From contig NC_088867.1 in NCBI RefSeq assembly GCF_032884065.1, positions 23,796,018 through 23,860,017 of the forward strand: a stretch of DNA of 64,000 bases, written 5' to 3'. This document shows, piece after piece, positions 22,826 to 36,170 of this stretch (the first letter of the stretch is position 1; each line of letters opens with the position of its first letter). The notes beneath the pieces were generated by a model. That model saw only the letters and a program-made list of their open reading frames with translations. It made no database searches and was not told the DNA's origin. The DNA is from Artemia franciscana (Eukaryota > Arthropoda > Branchiopoda > Anostraca > Artemiidae). The position numbers and the translations under genes are program-made.

Positions 22826-24369
22826 TGACTATCCCTGGCAAACATTTCGTTACATAGCATAATTTTTTGCTACTCTTTTGTTCGTTAATTTTTGTCTCTC
22901 GTGTTGCTTTGATTAAAAACCAATAGCAATATACACAGTTCTTCGTATGTTGACAAAAGTAAATGAGATTACATAAGTAAAAAGAGAGGATCAAAATCTG
23001 AGTTTTGTAATTATTTCGCAAATAAGGTTTGCCAGCTGGTTTTGTAGGGTAAAGGGTGGTTAGCTACAAAACATATGCCTAGAGTGGCTAATATCACTGA
23101 TGAAGAAAAGTGACGAAAATTCGATAATGAAAAAGATGGAGATAGAATATTTAAAATTATGAACTGTTTGGTATCTCAATCGATAGACATTGACTTGTTT
23201 GCAACTAGTTAAATTTTCAGATTGAACCATTTGTTTCTTGGAAACCAGATCCAGAATTTTTTTTCTGTAAATGCAATTGCAACGAGTTAGAAGCCCCATA
23301 TTTTCTACGCACCCCCTCCCCCTTTATTTTGCTTCTGAAGAGCCTTCAGAAAGCAGAAACAGATCAGGCAACTGGTATTTTGATCCTTTCAATTGGACCA
23401 CATAAGTCTAATATCCCTCACTGTTAAGGCTTTTAGTTATAGTCCGATATTTATGCAAGATGATATTTTCATTTTGTCTTTGGGAAGAATAAAGGCAGGT
23501 AATAAAGATATCCAACCTCTCTAGCAAGACCATTGAGGTGGTCTGAGACAAAGAAGCAAGATTTAAAGAAAGCTTGCCAACCTGAAAGGGTTTCTTCTAG
23601 GGATTGTTTAGGCCATGGCTTACACTACCTACTGATGGTTGACGACTTTTAAAATGTAAAGAAGATTGCCACAGAAACCGACCTTGCACCCTCCTTTGTC
23701 GAAGACGTTTCGCCTAGTACCTTGAATCATCTCTGGCAAGGTCTTTACCGCCAAGGATATTCTCCTTCCATAGTCGATATTATCATGGATGGATGGCGGG
23801 ATTTGACTAGGCACCAGTAAAGGGTTTACATTAAAAAAAAAAGGTCAACTTTTGTGGAAGAGACGTGATCAAGCCCTTAGAGGCAACTCTGCTAGAGACC
23901 TTGACCTTCCTTACAGAGTTTCCTTACTCTGGTGTTGGATATAGTGTATTAATAAAGCAAGCAGTACTTTATCGGCAATTTTACCAAGCCTTCAGTTAGG
24001 CATAACTAAATCACAAGAAACTCGTAAGAGGTGTGTTTGATAGACGGCCTAGCCTTCTGAAGCTTTTTAGTATTTGGGATGTAAAACGCGTATTCGATCT
24101 CTTTAGATTACCAGCTTTGTCTTTTGAAAATCTTCAAATAAAGATTCTGACACAAAAATTAGCAATTTTATTAATTTTATCAGCTAGTGAAAAGGTTCAG
24201 ATTTAGGCAAGTTTTTCACATAGCAATACGATACGTAAAGACAATGAGAGTTTATTTTTCAAATCAATGTCTTGTTAAAAACAACGAAACCGTACAACAA
24301 CAAATCAGTGGCAAAATTTTGGCCTTCCTTGTGTCCGGTAACGCATCTAGCTACTTATGTTAGAATGAA
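22826..24369. other. Non-coding stretch
   Basis: No gene recognised. It contains C-runs near 23310 and poly-A at 23832-23842. A short block near 23634 (ATGGTTGACGACTTT) recurs at 25557. Confidence 0.4.
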
Positions 24370-25380
24370 GTAATCAAACAGTTCGTGGTAACGAACTGTA
24401 GTAAGGAGCGACCCGGCTCAATAGTAACCGGAACTCTAAAAAAATGGAATTTTGATACCAATAGTTACAAAAAAAAGAATCACATTTTTACCCTGATTCT
24501 AAATATATACGTTTCATCAAGATTAATTTTACCCATCAAAAGTTACGAGCCTAAGAAAATTTGTCTTATTTTAGAAAAAAGGGGGAACACCCCCTAAAAG
24601 TCAAAGAGTCTTAACGAAAATCACATCATCAGATTCAGCGTATTAGAGAACCCTACTGGAGAAGTTTCAAACTCCTATCCACAAAAATGTTGAATTTTGT
24701 ATTTTTTCCCAGAAGACAGATCACGGAAGCATGTTTATTTGTTTTTTTCTTTTCCCCAGGGGTGATTGTATGAACTCAGTGGTCCAAGAATGTCGCGAGA
24801 GGGCTCGTTCTAACGGATATTAAAAGTTCCAATGCCCTTTTAAGTGACCACAAAATTGGAGGGCACCTAGGCCCCTTCCCACGCTCATTTTTTCCCAAAT
24901 TCACCCGGTCAAAATTTTGAGGTAGCCATTTTGTTCAGCATAGTCGAAAAACCTAATAGTTATGTCTTCCGGGACGACTTGATCCCCCACAGTCCCCGGG
25001 GGAGGGGCTGCAAGTAACAAACTTTGACCATTGTTTTCATATAGTAATGGTGATTGGGACTTTCTCACGTTAAAGAGGGGTCGGAGGGAGGGGGTTACGT
25101 GGGAAAATCGTTCCATGGAGGAATTTATCTTGAGGGAAAAACATTTCCATGAAGGGACTGAAGGATTTTCTAGTATTATTAAAAAAAAAACAATGGGAAA
25201 ACAAATAAAAAAAAAGTTTTTTTCAGGTGGAAGTAAGGAGCAGCATTAGAACCTAAAATGAACAGAAATTATTGTGTATACAAGGGGGTTCGTCTCCTCC
25301 ACAATACCTCACTCTTTACACTAAAGTATCTTTTAGTAATTTCAACTATTTATTCTACGGCCTTTGTGATTCAGGGGTCA
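24370..25380 (+). mobile_element. Family B repeat copy B3
   Basis: Starts with the small palindrome AGTTCGTGGTAACGAACT at 24379-24396, then GTAGTAAGGAGCGACCCGGC. It runs through TTGGAGGGCACCTAGGCCCC (about 24856) and the second AAGTAAGGAGCAGCATTAGA block (25232). It stops at GATTCAGGGGTCA, where a new B start (B4) follows directly. The long terminal hairpin found in B2 and B5 is absent, so B3 is 3' truncated. Confidence 0.75.
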
Positions 25381-25530
25381 TCAAACAGTTGATGGTAACG
25401 AACTGTAGTAAGGAGCGACATGGCTCAATAGTAACCGAAATTCTAGAAAACGGAATTTTGATACCAATAGTCACATCAAAAGACTTGCATTTTAATTCTG
25501 ATTTTAAACATATAAGTTTCATCAAGTTTA
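25381..25530 (+). mobile_element. Family B 5' end only (B4)
   Basis: TCAAACAGTTGATGGTAACG, then GTAGTAAGGAGCGACATGGC: the same start as B3. Similarity ends at about 25530. It directly abuts B3 head to tail. Confidence 0.7.
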
Positions 25531-25924
25531 GTCTACTGATATACCTATACCTACAGATGGTTGACGACTTTCCAAATGCACAGAAGATTGATTATTTGAT
25601 CACAAGATGCCGTCACAAGTGCGCTGAGATATAGAGGACCATAACTGGTAAGGGAGTATGGACTCGAGAAAGAAAGATCAGAAGAACGAAATTCTCTGAA
25701 TGAAAAGATAGATGTGGCCACTGAAGTCTATGAGTATCTCAGGGTAGATTCCGAGCTACCAACTTAGAAAGATCAGTTGATATGCGGTTTGTAGCAACAG
25801 TATCCCTGTAACTACGAAAGGATATGCCAACCCGCTGGAGTGGGACTAAAGCTATCCTGAATAGAGTTATTGTCAATAAAGTTGGAATATGCAGAGGTTT
25901 GAAAAGAATGCATAAAAGACAGTG

Positions 25925-27022
25925 GGTCCTATATGACTCGGAATGAGAATTGCTAGGTGAACTTGCCACATTTCTAAGCCTTGTCAGAGAAGCCGCGGAG
26001 GTTATGGAAGGGGAACTGTACCTTACACTTCGAGTACGGTACCTCTGCTTTGTAGAGGAGAAATTGAAATGTCTTGTGGACAAAGTGTCAGATTCAGCAG
26101 CGATCAAGATCATAAGGCGAAGCCTCAGAGAGAAGCTAAACTTCAGGTTTCCTATTGACGATTACACAGCGCTGCATTACCTGGCAGTAAAAAACTTTGG
26201 TTGACAGCTGTTACTCTGTATGTCGGCTTTTAGAAAGTTTCATGGAAAATATCTTTTTCTGTTCACGAGTTAGCGTTTCCACAAACGGACGGACGGACAT
26301 TACGATCTCATAGATATTTACATGTTTCCACATGGAATCCCAAAAATAGCCGATCCGAAGTAGAAATGGCAGACTGAAAACTGATCCTTTCCTTTTTCCC
26401 GAAAATTGCGCATTATATGCTGCATCCTCGCCACAAGTCTCGTACCATTTCTCGTGGTATTAATTGTACATAAAATGACACATGTACACTAGTCCGAAAT
26501 TAGAATATTGCGAAAATTGCACAGCTAATTCCGCAGTTTCTGAAGAACAGTTGAATTCAGTCACGCTCTTGGTGATGATGCTTAGGCTCCGAATTTTCAT
26601 TTTTCAAGTGATGATTTTCTTTGATATTTTTCTAGGTTGAAGAAGCTGCGAAAAAAAAAAGAAGGCTGAAAGAGAGGGCAAGGAGGCTATCTAAAACAGG
26701 AGAAGGGAGTCAAAAAGAGCTGGAAACAATCAGGAATCAAGTTGCACTATACTTTACCCTTAAAAAAAAATGAGAAGAAACCAAATACGAAAGTGACGGC
26801 AACGTTTTTCAGTTCTGGAGACACAATCGGGATAAAATTCTGTACATCATCCCACTTGCCAACAAGTTATTGTCTATTACTGCGAATAGTGCAACCACAG
26901 AAAGACTATTTTCGGTGGCAGGCCAGGTAGTGGTGCAGATGAGAAGCAGCCTCAGTCCACAAAGAGACGAAAAGTTGATTTTCATTCACGATAGCTATAG
27001 CCACATCCCGCAGTTCTAATAA
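25925..27022 (+). mobile_element. hAT-superfamily transposase remnant (hAT-2)
   Basis: 25950-26204 reads LGELATFLSLVREAAEVMEG and DSAAIKIIRRSLREKL, then FRFPIDDYTAL, which resembles the hAT transposase region before the dimerisation domain. About 420 bp of unrelated sequence follows. The C-terminal hAT dimerisation domain then appears at 26805-27019: FWRHNRDKILYIIPLANKLL, then ANSATTERLFSVAGQVVVQM, then RSSLSPQRDEKLIFIHD, ending at TAA. Frameshifts near 26770 and the interruption show it is inactive. It differs from hAT-1, -3 and -4 in sequence. Confidence 0.8.
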
Positions 27023-27819
27023 ACATTCGAAAATTGCCTGAAGGAGTTTTTTTTCCATTTGCACTAATATTCAAAGTTTTTACCCAGATAAATGATCAAT
27101 TTTGGGATGCGGTATTTGACGTTTTGTATGCAGTAATGCTCGATAAAAAAAATACTACTAATTTTGATAATTATTTATATTAGGAATACGTAGCTGTTAG
27201 AAACTTCAACTATAATGCAAGGGTTCTGAAACGCCACAGCCATTTCGTTTCTACCAGGGTTCTACTTCTCTTGATGAATAAAAAATAAGACCAGGGCCCA
27301 GCAATCGACTCGCAAAATTTCTAATTCATGAATTGGCCCGAATTTATTGTAAATTAAAGCTGAGATTTGAGAAAGACTGATGGAAACATTAATGTTTGCG
27401 TTCAACATTGATCGCGCCGGCGGCACACCGCCGACATCTCACTGGCAGCGGCGCGCCGGCTGCACACTGCTGCTATTTTTGGCCCTGCCGGCCTTCTCTT
27501 ATCAGTGCGGCACCGGGGTCTAGTTCTATTCAGTCAAACCACTGTTCTTACAGGAAGACACATTACTTCTCGAATTCAGCTATTTATATGATATTTATTA
27601 ACTCTAAAACTTTTAAGGGCCATAGCTAATACAAAAAAAAAAAAACAAAAAAAAAAAAAAAATAAAAATAAAACTATACAAATCATAAGCGAATTAAAAC
27701 CCTTGAATCTAAATTTAATGGTAAAGAAATTACAGGAAATAGTCCCTATATGTCATACCTGTGCCCACAAACTTACCCAAGTTTTTAATACCCATTAAAT
27801 TACTATCACTTAATATTAT
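27023..27819. other. Flank of hAT-2 with a GC-rich patch and A-rich run
   Basis: 27410-27520 is strikingly GC-rich with repeated GCCGGC/CGGCAC words. 27631-27675 is A-rich. No gene recognised. The GC patch may be the terminal or subterminal part of the hAT element. Confidence 0.45.
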
Positions 27820-28015
27820 ATCCATAAAAGCAAGTCGTTCCCGATTGGGATCGATGGATGTCGCAAGGAAAGATTTAAGTGAAATGGGAACATCTTGAGA
27901 GAAAGTAAGGAGGGAGGTTTTGAATAGATTGGGATGGAGGAAGAGCGTACGTGGCTGTATTGGCCTCAGAACGTTGGTTTTGAGTAAGTTATTAGTAACT
28001 GTAATAGATTGGTAT
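27820..28015 (+). mobile_element. LINE family A C-terminal fragment
   Basis: Reads ASRSRLG, RKDLSEMGTS, then VLNRLGWRKSVR-like and CIGLRTLV pieces in two frames. This matches the end of the LINE A protein seen at 38880-38985. Short and frameshifted. Confidence 0.7.
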
Positions 28016-28411
28016 GTTTGATAACTAGGGATAGTTTACTCAGCTAAAAACTTTAACAAAAAAGAAACTTATTTTGATTTTAGGCAGGCCTCCCATCTCT
28101 GATCAATCAAAACACAGTTGTTTTTTGTTCTTAATATTTCACGAGAGCAACGCGGTAATTTTTATTCGTTAATCAGCAAAATCAGTGTCCCATGATGCAA
28201 CAATCAATTAGAAAATAGCGAAAAACAAATAACAGAAATTGAGCTATTTTATTTTAATGAGTCAATCTTATTATAAAAATATTTAATAAGTTTTTGTGAG
28301 CTTTTAAATTGCTAATTTGTATTTTATGGGTCCTTGTTTGCTGAAATGTCTGGACATCAATTTTAGAAAAATTCGCATAGTTCAAATTCGATAAAATTCA
28401 AACTTATCAAT

Positions 28412-28414
<3 letters not shown>

Positions 28415-28476
<62 letters not shown>
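28415..28476. repeat. (TA)n microsatellite
   Basis: Uninterrupted TA repeats. Confidence 0.95.
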
Positions 28477-28480
<4 letters not shown>

Positions 28481-29746
28481 TTTGAACTTGTAGGGAATCA
28501 TCTTTCGAAAGGTAAGAAAACCATGTTGGAATCAAATAATATTTAATTTCCGATATAACTCTTACAAGCAAAACTACAGAACTTACGTTCCACGTAAAAG
28601 AGAAAAAAACAAAAACAAAAATAAGTGACAGACATCAAACAAATCTACGCGTCAAATATATTTTTTCGGCAATGGATACAGAAAATGTATCAATAAAGAC
28701 AGCTAAAATAATTAAATTCTCGAAAAGAATAAAATGAAGTCAAAACACAAAACCGAACACAAAATAAAGAAAGTTTTTAAAAAAAAAGTGGAAATGAATA
28801 CCAAGATTAAAAAAATAAAATAAAATTAGCCTAAACTATAAAACTAAATGGAAAACTCATCGCAGTAAAAAATAAAACATTAAGGGAAGATGGAAAGAGA
28901 AAAGAAAAGAAAAAAATAAATGTACAAAACCAAAAAAGGATAAAAAACTGAGCAAAGTAAAAACATGACAAATTTAGATACGGTAAGATAAAGTTAAAAA
29001 ATGGAGAACAACTATGTAACAAGGAGACAATGCTTTTTGATACTTCTCTGCATGGCTGTTGCCGAGGGAAAAAATAGGAACTTTAGCGAAAATAAGAGAT
29101 CGGTGTTTTTCAAGGGTTCACCAAATTCAAAGAAAAGACATGTCTACACATAGTAATGTAAAATTACAACAAAGATAAGTCCTTCAACTTTTTGAAGTGA
29201 TTATAAAATATTTTTATGAGGTAACAGAGAAACTCTAACGTTTTTTGATTTTTAGGACAAACTTTTGCCCTTATAGGCAGAGATAGGATTTATCTCTTTC
29301 ACGTTCTTTAATTTGCTACCATCCAAATCTCTTTAATGTCGAATCCTTTATTTTCTAAACCAATTTCTTATCTATTATTCTCCTTTTCATAAGAGTATTC
29401 GAAGCCTTTGGAAATCCTTTTTTTAGATACACAATCCAGACGAATCAACGCCAAATTCACGTTTTAGTTATAGTAGCAATATCAATGAAAAAGAAAATCA
29501 CACTCGAATGCACAAAAAACTAAACCACATTACTTTTCAGAGACACTTTATACCAACTAAACCTAGTCAACAAACCGAGTCCGTTTATTTTGAATTAAAA
29601 TCAAGTAGTAGTGGGCAAATCTGGCATAAGCACTTATTAAGGATTGCATAAAAATAATGTCAGTTTTACTTGTTGATAGATAAGTCTATCTATCATCCGT
29701 CCATGCGTCATTCCTAGGGCAGAACTAAGGTAGATAGTAAAAGAAA
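28477..29746. other. A-rich non-coding stretch
   Basis: Strong A bias on the plus strand, especially 28600-29000. No gene or recognised repeat. Confidence 0.5.
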
Positions 29747-31072
29747 TTAGATCTACGTTGCATGGGCAACGTGAGGTGTTGCGGCAACCTTTGCTCGGCT
29801 TCGCCGAGTAAAGTGTTGCGAGAGCAACACTTTGGTTTTGTTTCCTCGCTGCGACTAAACGCTGAAGTTGTTAATCTGTAAGGATGCTAAAATACATACT
29901 AGGTACACCAACTCGCAAAAGTTGCAAACTCCTCATTGCTAAAGATGATTGCAGCCTTACAGCCGATTATTACTTACAAGTCCCCTACATGTCTTACCAC
30001 TGGAACCAAATTGGTCTTACCATCAAATACAACAGAAACAAAAAATAGGTACACCAACTAGAAAGAGTTGCGAACCCCTCATTGCCGAGGATAATTATGA
30101 GCTAACAGCCGACTGTTGCTTACAACTCCCCTATATGTCTCACAATTGGTATCGGCCTATTTTTGGTTTCAGTGTGTACCTTACTACTGAAGTTGTCAAC
30201 CCCTTTAAACTTTCAAACTGGTATATCTCATGAAGGAATTTTTGTACAAAAAAATGGATGACATACACTTTGATCAGCTCATCAAAAGCTATCGACTGCG
30301 GTCGAAAAAAAAATCTATCTGTCTTAGTTCAAAAGTTGACTTTTTTGCCGTAGGCCAACTTTCTAACGTCATCACTTAGAAAGGAGCAAAGGATAAACTC
30401 TAATTTCTTTAGCAATGAGAGAACTTTTAAAGTTTAAGAGGCACATCTGATACCATTTCTCTACCGCAATCCCAAGTGCGAAAAACCGAATGATAAACTC
30501 AGCTGAAATCACGAACAGAAATGGGTAGAAACAATAGATGGCAGCACTTTCGGATCGGACCCGTGGGAAAATGCCGCTTTTTTGCTTCTCTAAATTTTTC
30601 TACTTATCACTCAAAGAAGATATATTGGCTGTGGGGCAGGGTAACTGTCGCATATATTTAACACTTATAGATTTTAGTCCATCTTCAATTTGAAACTGGT
30701 GCCTGCCTGCTTGCCTGCTAGAACGAAGCTTTCCACTCCAAAGCAGAAACATGGTTTGATGAAACGAAAGCTTGGCTGCATAACTTCAGATAGTCCTCTC
30801 TGACATAGGCTATACAACTCCTCTTCACTTCACACACTATAGGCTCTGGCTCAAGGACAAGCAAAGACCATCCTTTTTGGCCCCAGGCAAGAGTTCTACG
30901 AAGCTTTCCAAAATGTAAAGTCATATTCATCAATCCGGCCTAAGGTCCACACTTTCCGTAAAAACCGCAGAGGTTAAACCCTTACCACTTTCTAGGAATA
31001 AGCTGAAATCGGGGTGCTAGGAACAAAAAAAAAAAACCACGACAAAACCAAAGTGTTGCTCTCGCAACACAA
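29747..31072 (-). mobile_element. Palindrome-ended repeat, family P, copy P2
   Basis: Inverted relative to P1 and about 1.33 kb. The end near 29750 carries hairpins in a row: ACGTTGC/GCAACGT (29755-29772), GTTGC/GCAAC (29778-29788), CTCGGC/GCCGAG (29794-29808) and a 10 bp AAAGTGTTGC/GCAACACTTT (29810-29833). The other end has GTGTTGC/GCAACAC at 31053-31070. A 335 bp block at 30540-30874 is absent from P1. The block includes a 71-codon minus frame with no recognised domain. Confidence 0.8.
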
Positions 31073-31623
31073 TAAGGGATGAAAGAATGAACTAAGGGAT
31101 GAAGCAAATCCTTATTTCTTATTGAAAATAAAAAAATGTCAGCGACAGATAATCTCGTTAATAGGTACGTGCGCAGGGGAGGAGGGGATAACTTCTAGCC
31201 TCTACCCTCCCACCCAAACGTTCAGATGCTCCAGATTCCCTATTTCGCATAGTCCGCATTTTTCTGGAGTTTTGACTAACTTACCACAATCCCCACTCAA
31301 AAAGCCAAAAATAAATTCTGTTCTGCTAGCATGAGTAATAGGAGAATGTCTATAGAGCAATAGCCCCTCTGACGCCATCTAAATTGCTGGTATTGAACTG
31401 TACCCAATACTAAAATAATAAAATATTCAGAGAAAACATAAACGATGTAATGAATTAATAGACTTTTCACCATAGAACAGAAAAAAAAAAAAAAATCAAA
31501 GACTCAGATGTAACACAGATTATAAATTTCAGCAAAGTAGGGAATTAAGAAAGATGATGGTCATCGCAGCTGTTAATAATTGGAAATTTCAGTAAAATAT
31601 CGGGGAATTAAAAGACATGATAG
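31073..31623. other. 3' flank of the tetraspanin gene
   Basis: Sequence after the tetraspanin stop (minus strand). It should hold the 3' UTR. I found no clear AATAAA on the minus strand close to the stop. Confidence 0.4.
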
Positions 31624-31779
31624 TTATCGTAGTTGTGAATAATTGGCTCGATGAGTGTTTTTTCCAAGACAGCACATAAGTATAGCACCAATTAATTGAA
31701 AAGACACAGATAAAACAATAGCGCCGACAATCCATCCACTCTTTGAAGCCAATAATGCCATGAGGGCTCCATAACAACC
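31624..31779 (-). CDS. Tetraspanin exon 5 (end of large loop, TM4, C-tail, stop)
   Basis: Acceptor GCTATATTTTTAG before 31779. Encodes GCYGALMALL, then the TM4 stretch SGWIVGAIVLSVSFQLIGAI, then LMCCLGKNTHRANYSQLR and TAA at 31624-31626. 52 codons with stop. Confidence 0.92.
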   Translation of the reverse strand, partial: GCYGALMALLASKSGWIVGAIVLSVSFQLIGAILMCCLGKNTHRANYSQLR

Positions 31780-34700
31780 CTAAAAATATAGCACTGAATA
31801 TGAAAAACGGGACAATATATAAAGCTTTTAAAATATTAAGGACATTAAAATAAGAACATTGTTTGGTCCCTGTCTCCGCCTTCAATCTATTCATTCCTGA
31901 AAACCAGGATTTTCTGTGTTTTTTCCTTTGGTTGCTAAACAACTGTTAAAATATTTTCGTTGCATAAATTCTGCCCTGTGTTCCCACACTGAATCATGAA
32001 AAGAAACAAGCTGAGATTTTTCTTGTTTACATAGAAGCCCAACTAAAAGGTTGTAGCACCCAATTTACCCAACATCTGAAGGTCAAGAAACAAACCAATC
32101 AATAGGGTGGTACAACCGCTAGGTTCAGTTGGTATATTGAACAAATGTAGGCTAGTTGGAATTTGTAAAAACTTAGTAAAAAATTGATAATCAGAAGAAA
32201 ATTAGGATTCCACTGATATTTCAATAGTCAACTAAAGAGACAAATGTAACAACATAGGGTAGCCTTATTGGTTCTTTAAAAAGATGTTTTTGTAGGTAAG
32301 GGAAATAACTAATAATTCAAAGTATTTATTCTTGAACAATTTCAATGATATACATATTGGTGCATATTTAGATTTAAGGCAGTTTTTGTCTTTTGCAACA
32401 ACATTCAGGATTTACTGATAACTTAAATGCGTGCAGGATTTACTAATTTCCAAAGTTGGCATGTAAAATTACGAATAAAACGCGTCAAGTTTTACACGTT
32501 TAAAATTGCACTTTATGCGCAAAATTACATACTGCCGATGAAGGTCTTTTACATAAAAAATTGAGTTCCCTGATTTTCTTAGTTTTTTAAGATGTATATA
32601 ATATTTCACAGGTCTCACTTAGTCAATTTAAAAATCAGATACCATTTTTAGCATTCTTGGTACTTTAAGTTTTTCTAAGTGGATAGTAGCAAAAAATAAT
32701 AATTCCTGAAGTTTGTATATTGTTAAATAGGCTCCAGGACATAAAAACTTGCTATTAGATAGCTATTTCTATTATGAATTAGTATTTGTACTTAATACCA
32801 CTGTTAAAACCTTTTTGTGCCGTATTTATTTCTTTGAGGATTATATGAAGCAATTACACTTTTCAATTTTTTTCTTTTATTTTCGCGTCAAAGAACTTCA
32901 TCGTCTCTAATCTGAGTAAGTTCATAGCTTGAATGACAAAGGCACCGACAATCTATTTACCCTTTGAAGCCAAGAACCTCACTGGGATTCACTAAAAATC
33001 TTATGGACCCTGCAAACTGTTAAGTAAGGTTACGCATCGTGTTACGGTTCTTACGTCTCTTCCTATTCATGTCGGAACAATTTTACAGGGCAACGCTATT
33101 TTGTCCTTATGTAAGTTTACCATTATCACAAACAACGGTCATAATTATCATCTGCAGAAACTTTGAAGTCAAATAAATCGAAATACATCTATTTTGGCAC
33201 GTTAGTGTAAGAAAAAACAGCAAGAACTTGTTCAACTTCTTCGGTCAAAGCCCTTCCTTTTTTGTTCCGTCTAACGATTAGGTTGACGTAACGTTTTAGG
33301 TAGTTATTAAGCGTTGCCGAATTCAATAGTATAGAAAAAGCGGAATATTAAAATCCAGTGTAGACAACCCTTCAGAATACAATTGTGGATGTTATAATTT
33401 TGGCGTACACACTTAAGACCAACGAGAGAATATAGAAATGTAACTTAGAAGCCTATTTAGCAACCAAAGTAATATTATGTCACAAGGGAGCTGAGTTTTC
33501 ACCGATAAAATAGCAAGTTTCATTCAAGTTCAACCCTTCCTAATATACCTCTCCTCCATAAAAAAATACCCTAAGGTCAAAAATGAACATTGACAGAGAA
33601 TAGTTTTATAAAGAGAAACGAACTTCACAAATTCTGCCTCGATTTCCTAAATTTTCAAATATCACATCAGCAGCTTGATGCACAAGAGAAATGTTTTAAC
33701 GTGAGTTGATGTTCAATTCACTTTTTAATGTTGGTCAAAATTGCAAGATTCATTTGATATGTAAAATAAGGTAGAAAATAGGCGTTTAATACTTGCTGGA
33801 AACTTTGTATCAGCTAATCACATGAGGAATCGATTTTCTAATCAGCAACCCGACACGCAAAAGAGATATCTTCGTGTGAATTGTTATTTTGCTCGTTTTT
33901 TTGTCCGAGTTGAAAAAATTAGTTTTCCTAGTAAGTGAATTTTGTAATAATAAAAATGAGGTAAAGCTCTCCACTAGGAGACACGGTTCAACAAAAATAG
34001 AGATATCTTTTCTAGATATCTCTAGACCTTTGCGAAATATGAATCAAAACTTCCTATTTACAAACCGGCAATAAAATGCTGGTATTCTTAAAAAAAAAGA
34101 AAAAAAGAGAGAACAATACTCAGATAAGTTTTTTAAGAAGTTTTCCAAGACAGTTTTAGAAAATTTTACTTTTTTTCTAATTTACCACTCGGAACTAACA
34201 CAGCAATATCGCTTGATCGTGATCACTTAACAGAATTAACAATCTTCCGAAAGAACTGGGCTTTCGGGAATCTTAAGCTAGGTTCTAACTAGGTCCGGAC
34301 GACATACTTGGTTTAAAAATAAATAAAATGAAAAATGTCATTGCGCTTCATTAAAATCATCCTGCTACCAGAAAAGTTATTCCACAAATTTATTGCAAGA
34401 AAGAACTAATTCTTCTAGTGTTCTTTTTTTGAAAGGTTTATTTTCTAAAAATATTCCTGGGAGACTTCTTGAAATTTTTCTCCGATAGAAATACCAATCG
34501 GAATTCAAAAAGGGACGTAACTTAGTCCTTTTTCACCTGTATTTCTATTTGTTGGTTGCTACAAAACATTTATCGAACAACGATATCCCACCAGAACACA
34601 CTGCTAACCTTATAGTATCGATTAATCCCGTTCCTAAGAAAAGGCTAACTATTCAAAATACTTTAAGTTAGGTAATTCTTCACTAACAGTATACCTATAT

Positions 34701-36088
34701 AGTTCTTCTATGTAATTCCGTTAAATAAAAAGTATACCAACAAAAGGATAGATGGCTGAAAATATCTCATCTTTATGCAAATCTTTCAAAGTCACTAATT
34801 ATTTTAACAAATGGCCTGCGAGCAATAGTATTACCTGCTGAAATATATGATTCATGTTCAATACATCACAGCTTTCAGGGTTTACACAACAGGATTTAGG
34901 GACAATCGTCTGGTGATATGAAAATGGAGTTTTATACCAGTCAGCATAGTTATCTCCTCCACAGCAGTGAACCTATCAACCATAAAAAAATATTACCACA
35001 TCATACGATAGTAAAGATCAATTCCCATATGTGTGAAAATAAAAAGAAAAGTTGACCCAAGAATTCCGTTCCAGGGTATTTTTGTAACTAAGAAATAGAA
35101 CCAAAACACTTGAGAAAAAAAAAATTAAGCACAAAGCTCTTGTTCCAACAATAAAGATATAAACTTTTCTTCGTTATCAGCCTGTAAAATATTATTTATC
35201 CATTTTTACTTATTATCACTTTCCTGACGTATCTATTTAATAAAACAATTGCTAACTTGTTTTTATTCAACAGTTTGCTAATAATAGTAAGCTACTGAAT
35301 AAAATATGTATTTTTTCATTAGTTTTTGCTCCTGCGTAGTAACAACAAAAATAGAAACTTTTCCTTGGTTGCTGGACGTCCTTCAATATTTAACACAAAT
35401 ACTAGCTGCAAATAAAAATTCACTCAAAATTCAAGTTATCACTACTAGCATTATTGGTTTACTATCTATACAACATTTTTTAACTGGATCTAACTTCATT
35501 TTTGTTGCTTATTTTAAGTTTTATTGGTAGTAGTAAAGCACAACTCGCAACCAAAACTAACTTAATTTTCTCAGGCCGAGTCTCAACAAAAGTTTCAAAG
35601 CTAGCAGAAGTTCAAATCATGGCTGACACACTAGAAACACCCTTCTTTTACCCTATTCTGTTTAAGGCTTGTGCCATGACGATCACATAAAAATCCCAAA
35701 GACTTTGGGAGCCTCTTACCTATATTTATGTTACCAATCTTTCTTAAATATAGATAACAGGCTCCTAATCATGGACATGGTCTATATAGGCTTATATAAT
35801 TGGGATTGGCTGATTGTTAGAACTAGACCTGAGGATTGATGAATAGAACTAGTAAAGTGGACCGATCAGGAATAATATTTAATGATATCAATTCCAAGAA
35901 TACTGTTACTTTTTTAATGTTATAATTATATAAGAGAAACTATTTATTGTGCATTTTATTTTTAGTAAAGCGCGAATGACCCTCTGGGCTTTACATGGTT
36001 TAGGAGGGCGGTAATCTTAGTCTAGCTTCTGGTAATACTTGTAATACTGGTAATAGCTTCTGGTAATACCTATACAAATTTGTTTATA

Positions 36089-36170
<82 letters not shown>

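Noticed and set aside
22800-22850. CACTGATGA near 22814 as a second hammerhead core
   Set aside because: No stem II and no GAAA at suitable distance.
25739-26113. 124-codon minus-strand frame
   Set aside because: Antisense of the hAT-2 coding sequence; no domain of its own.
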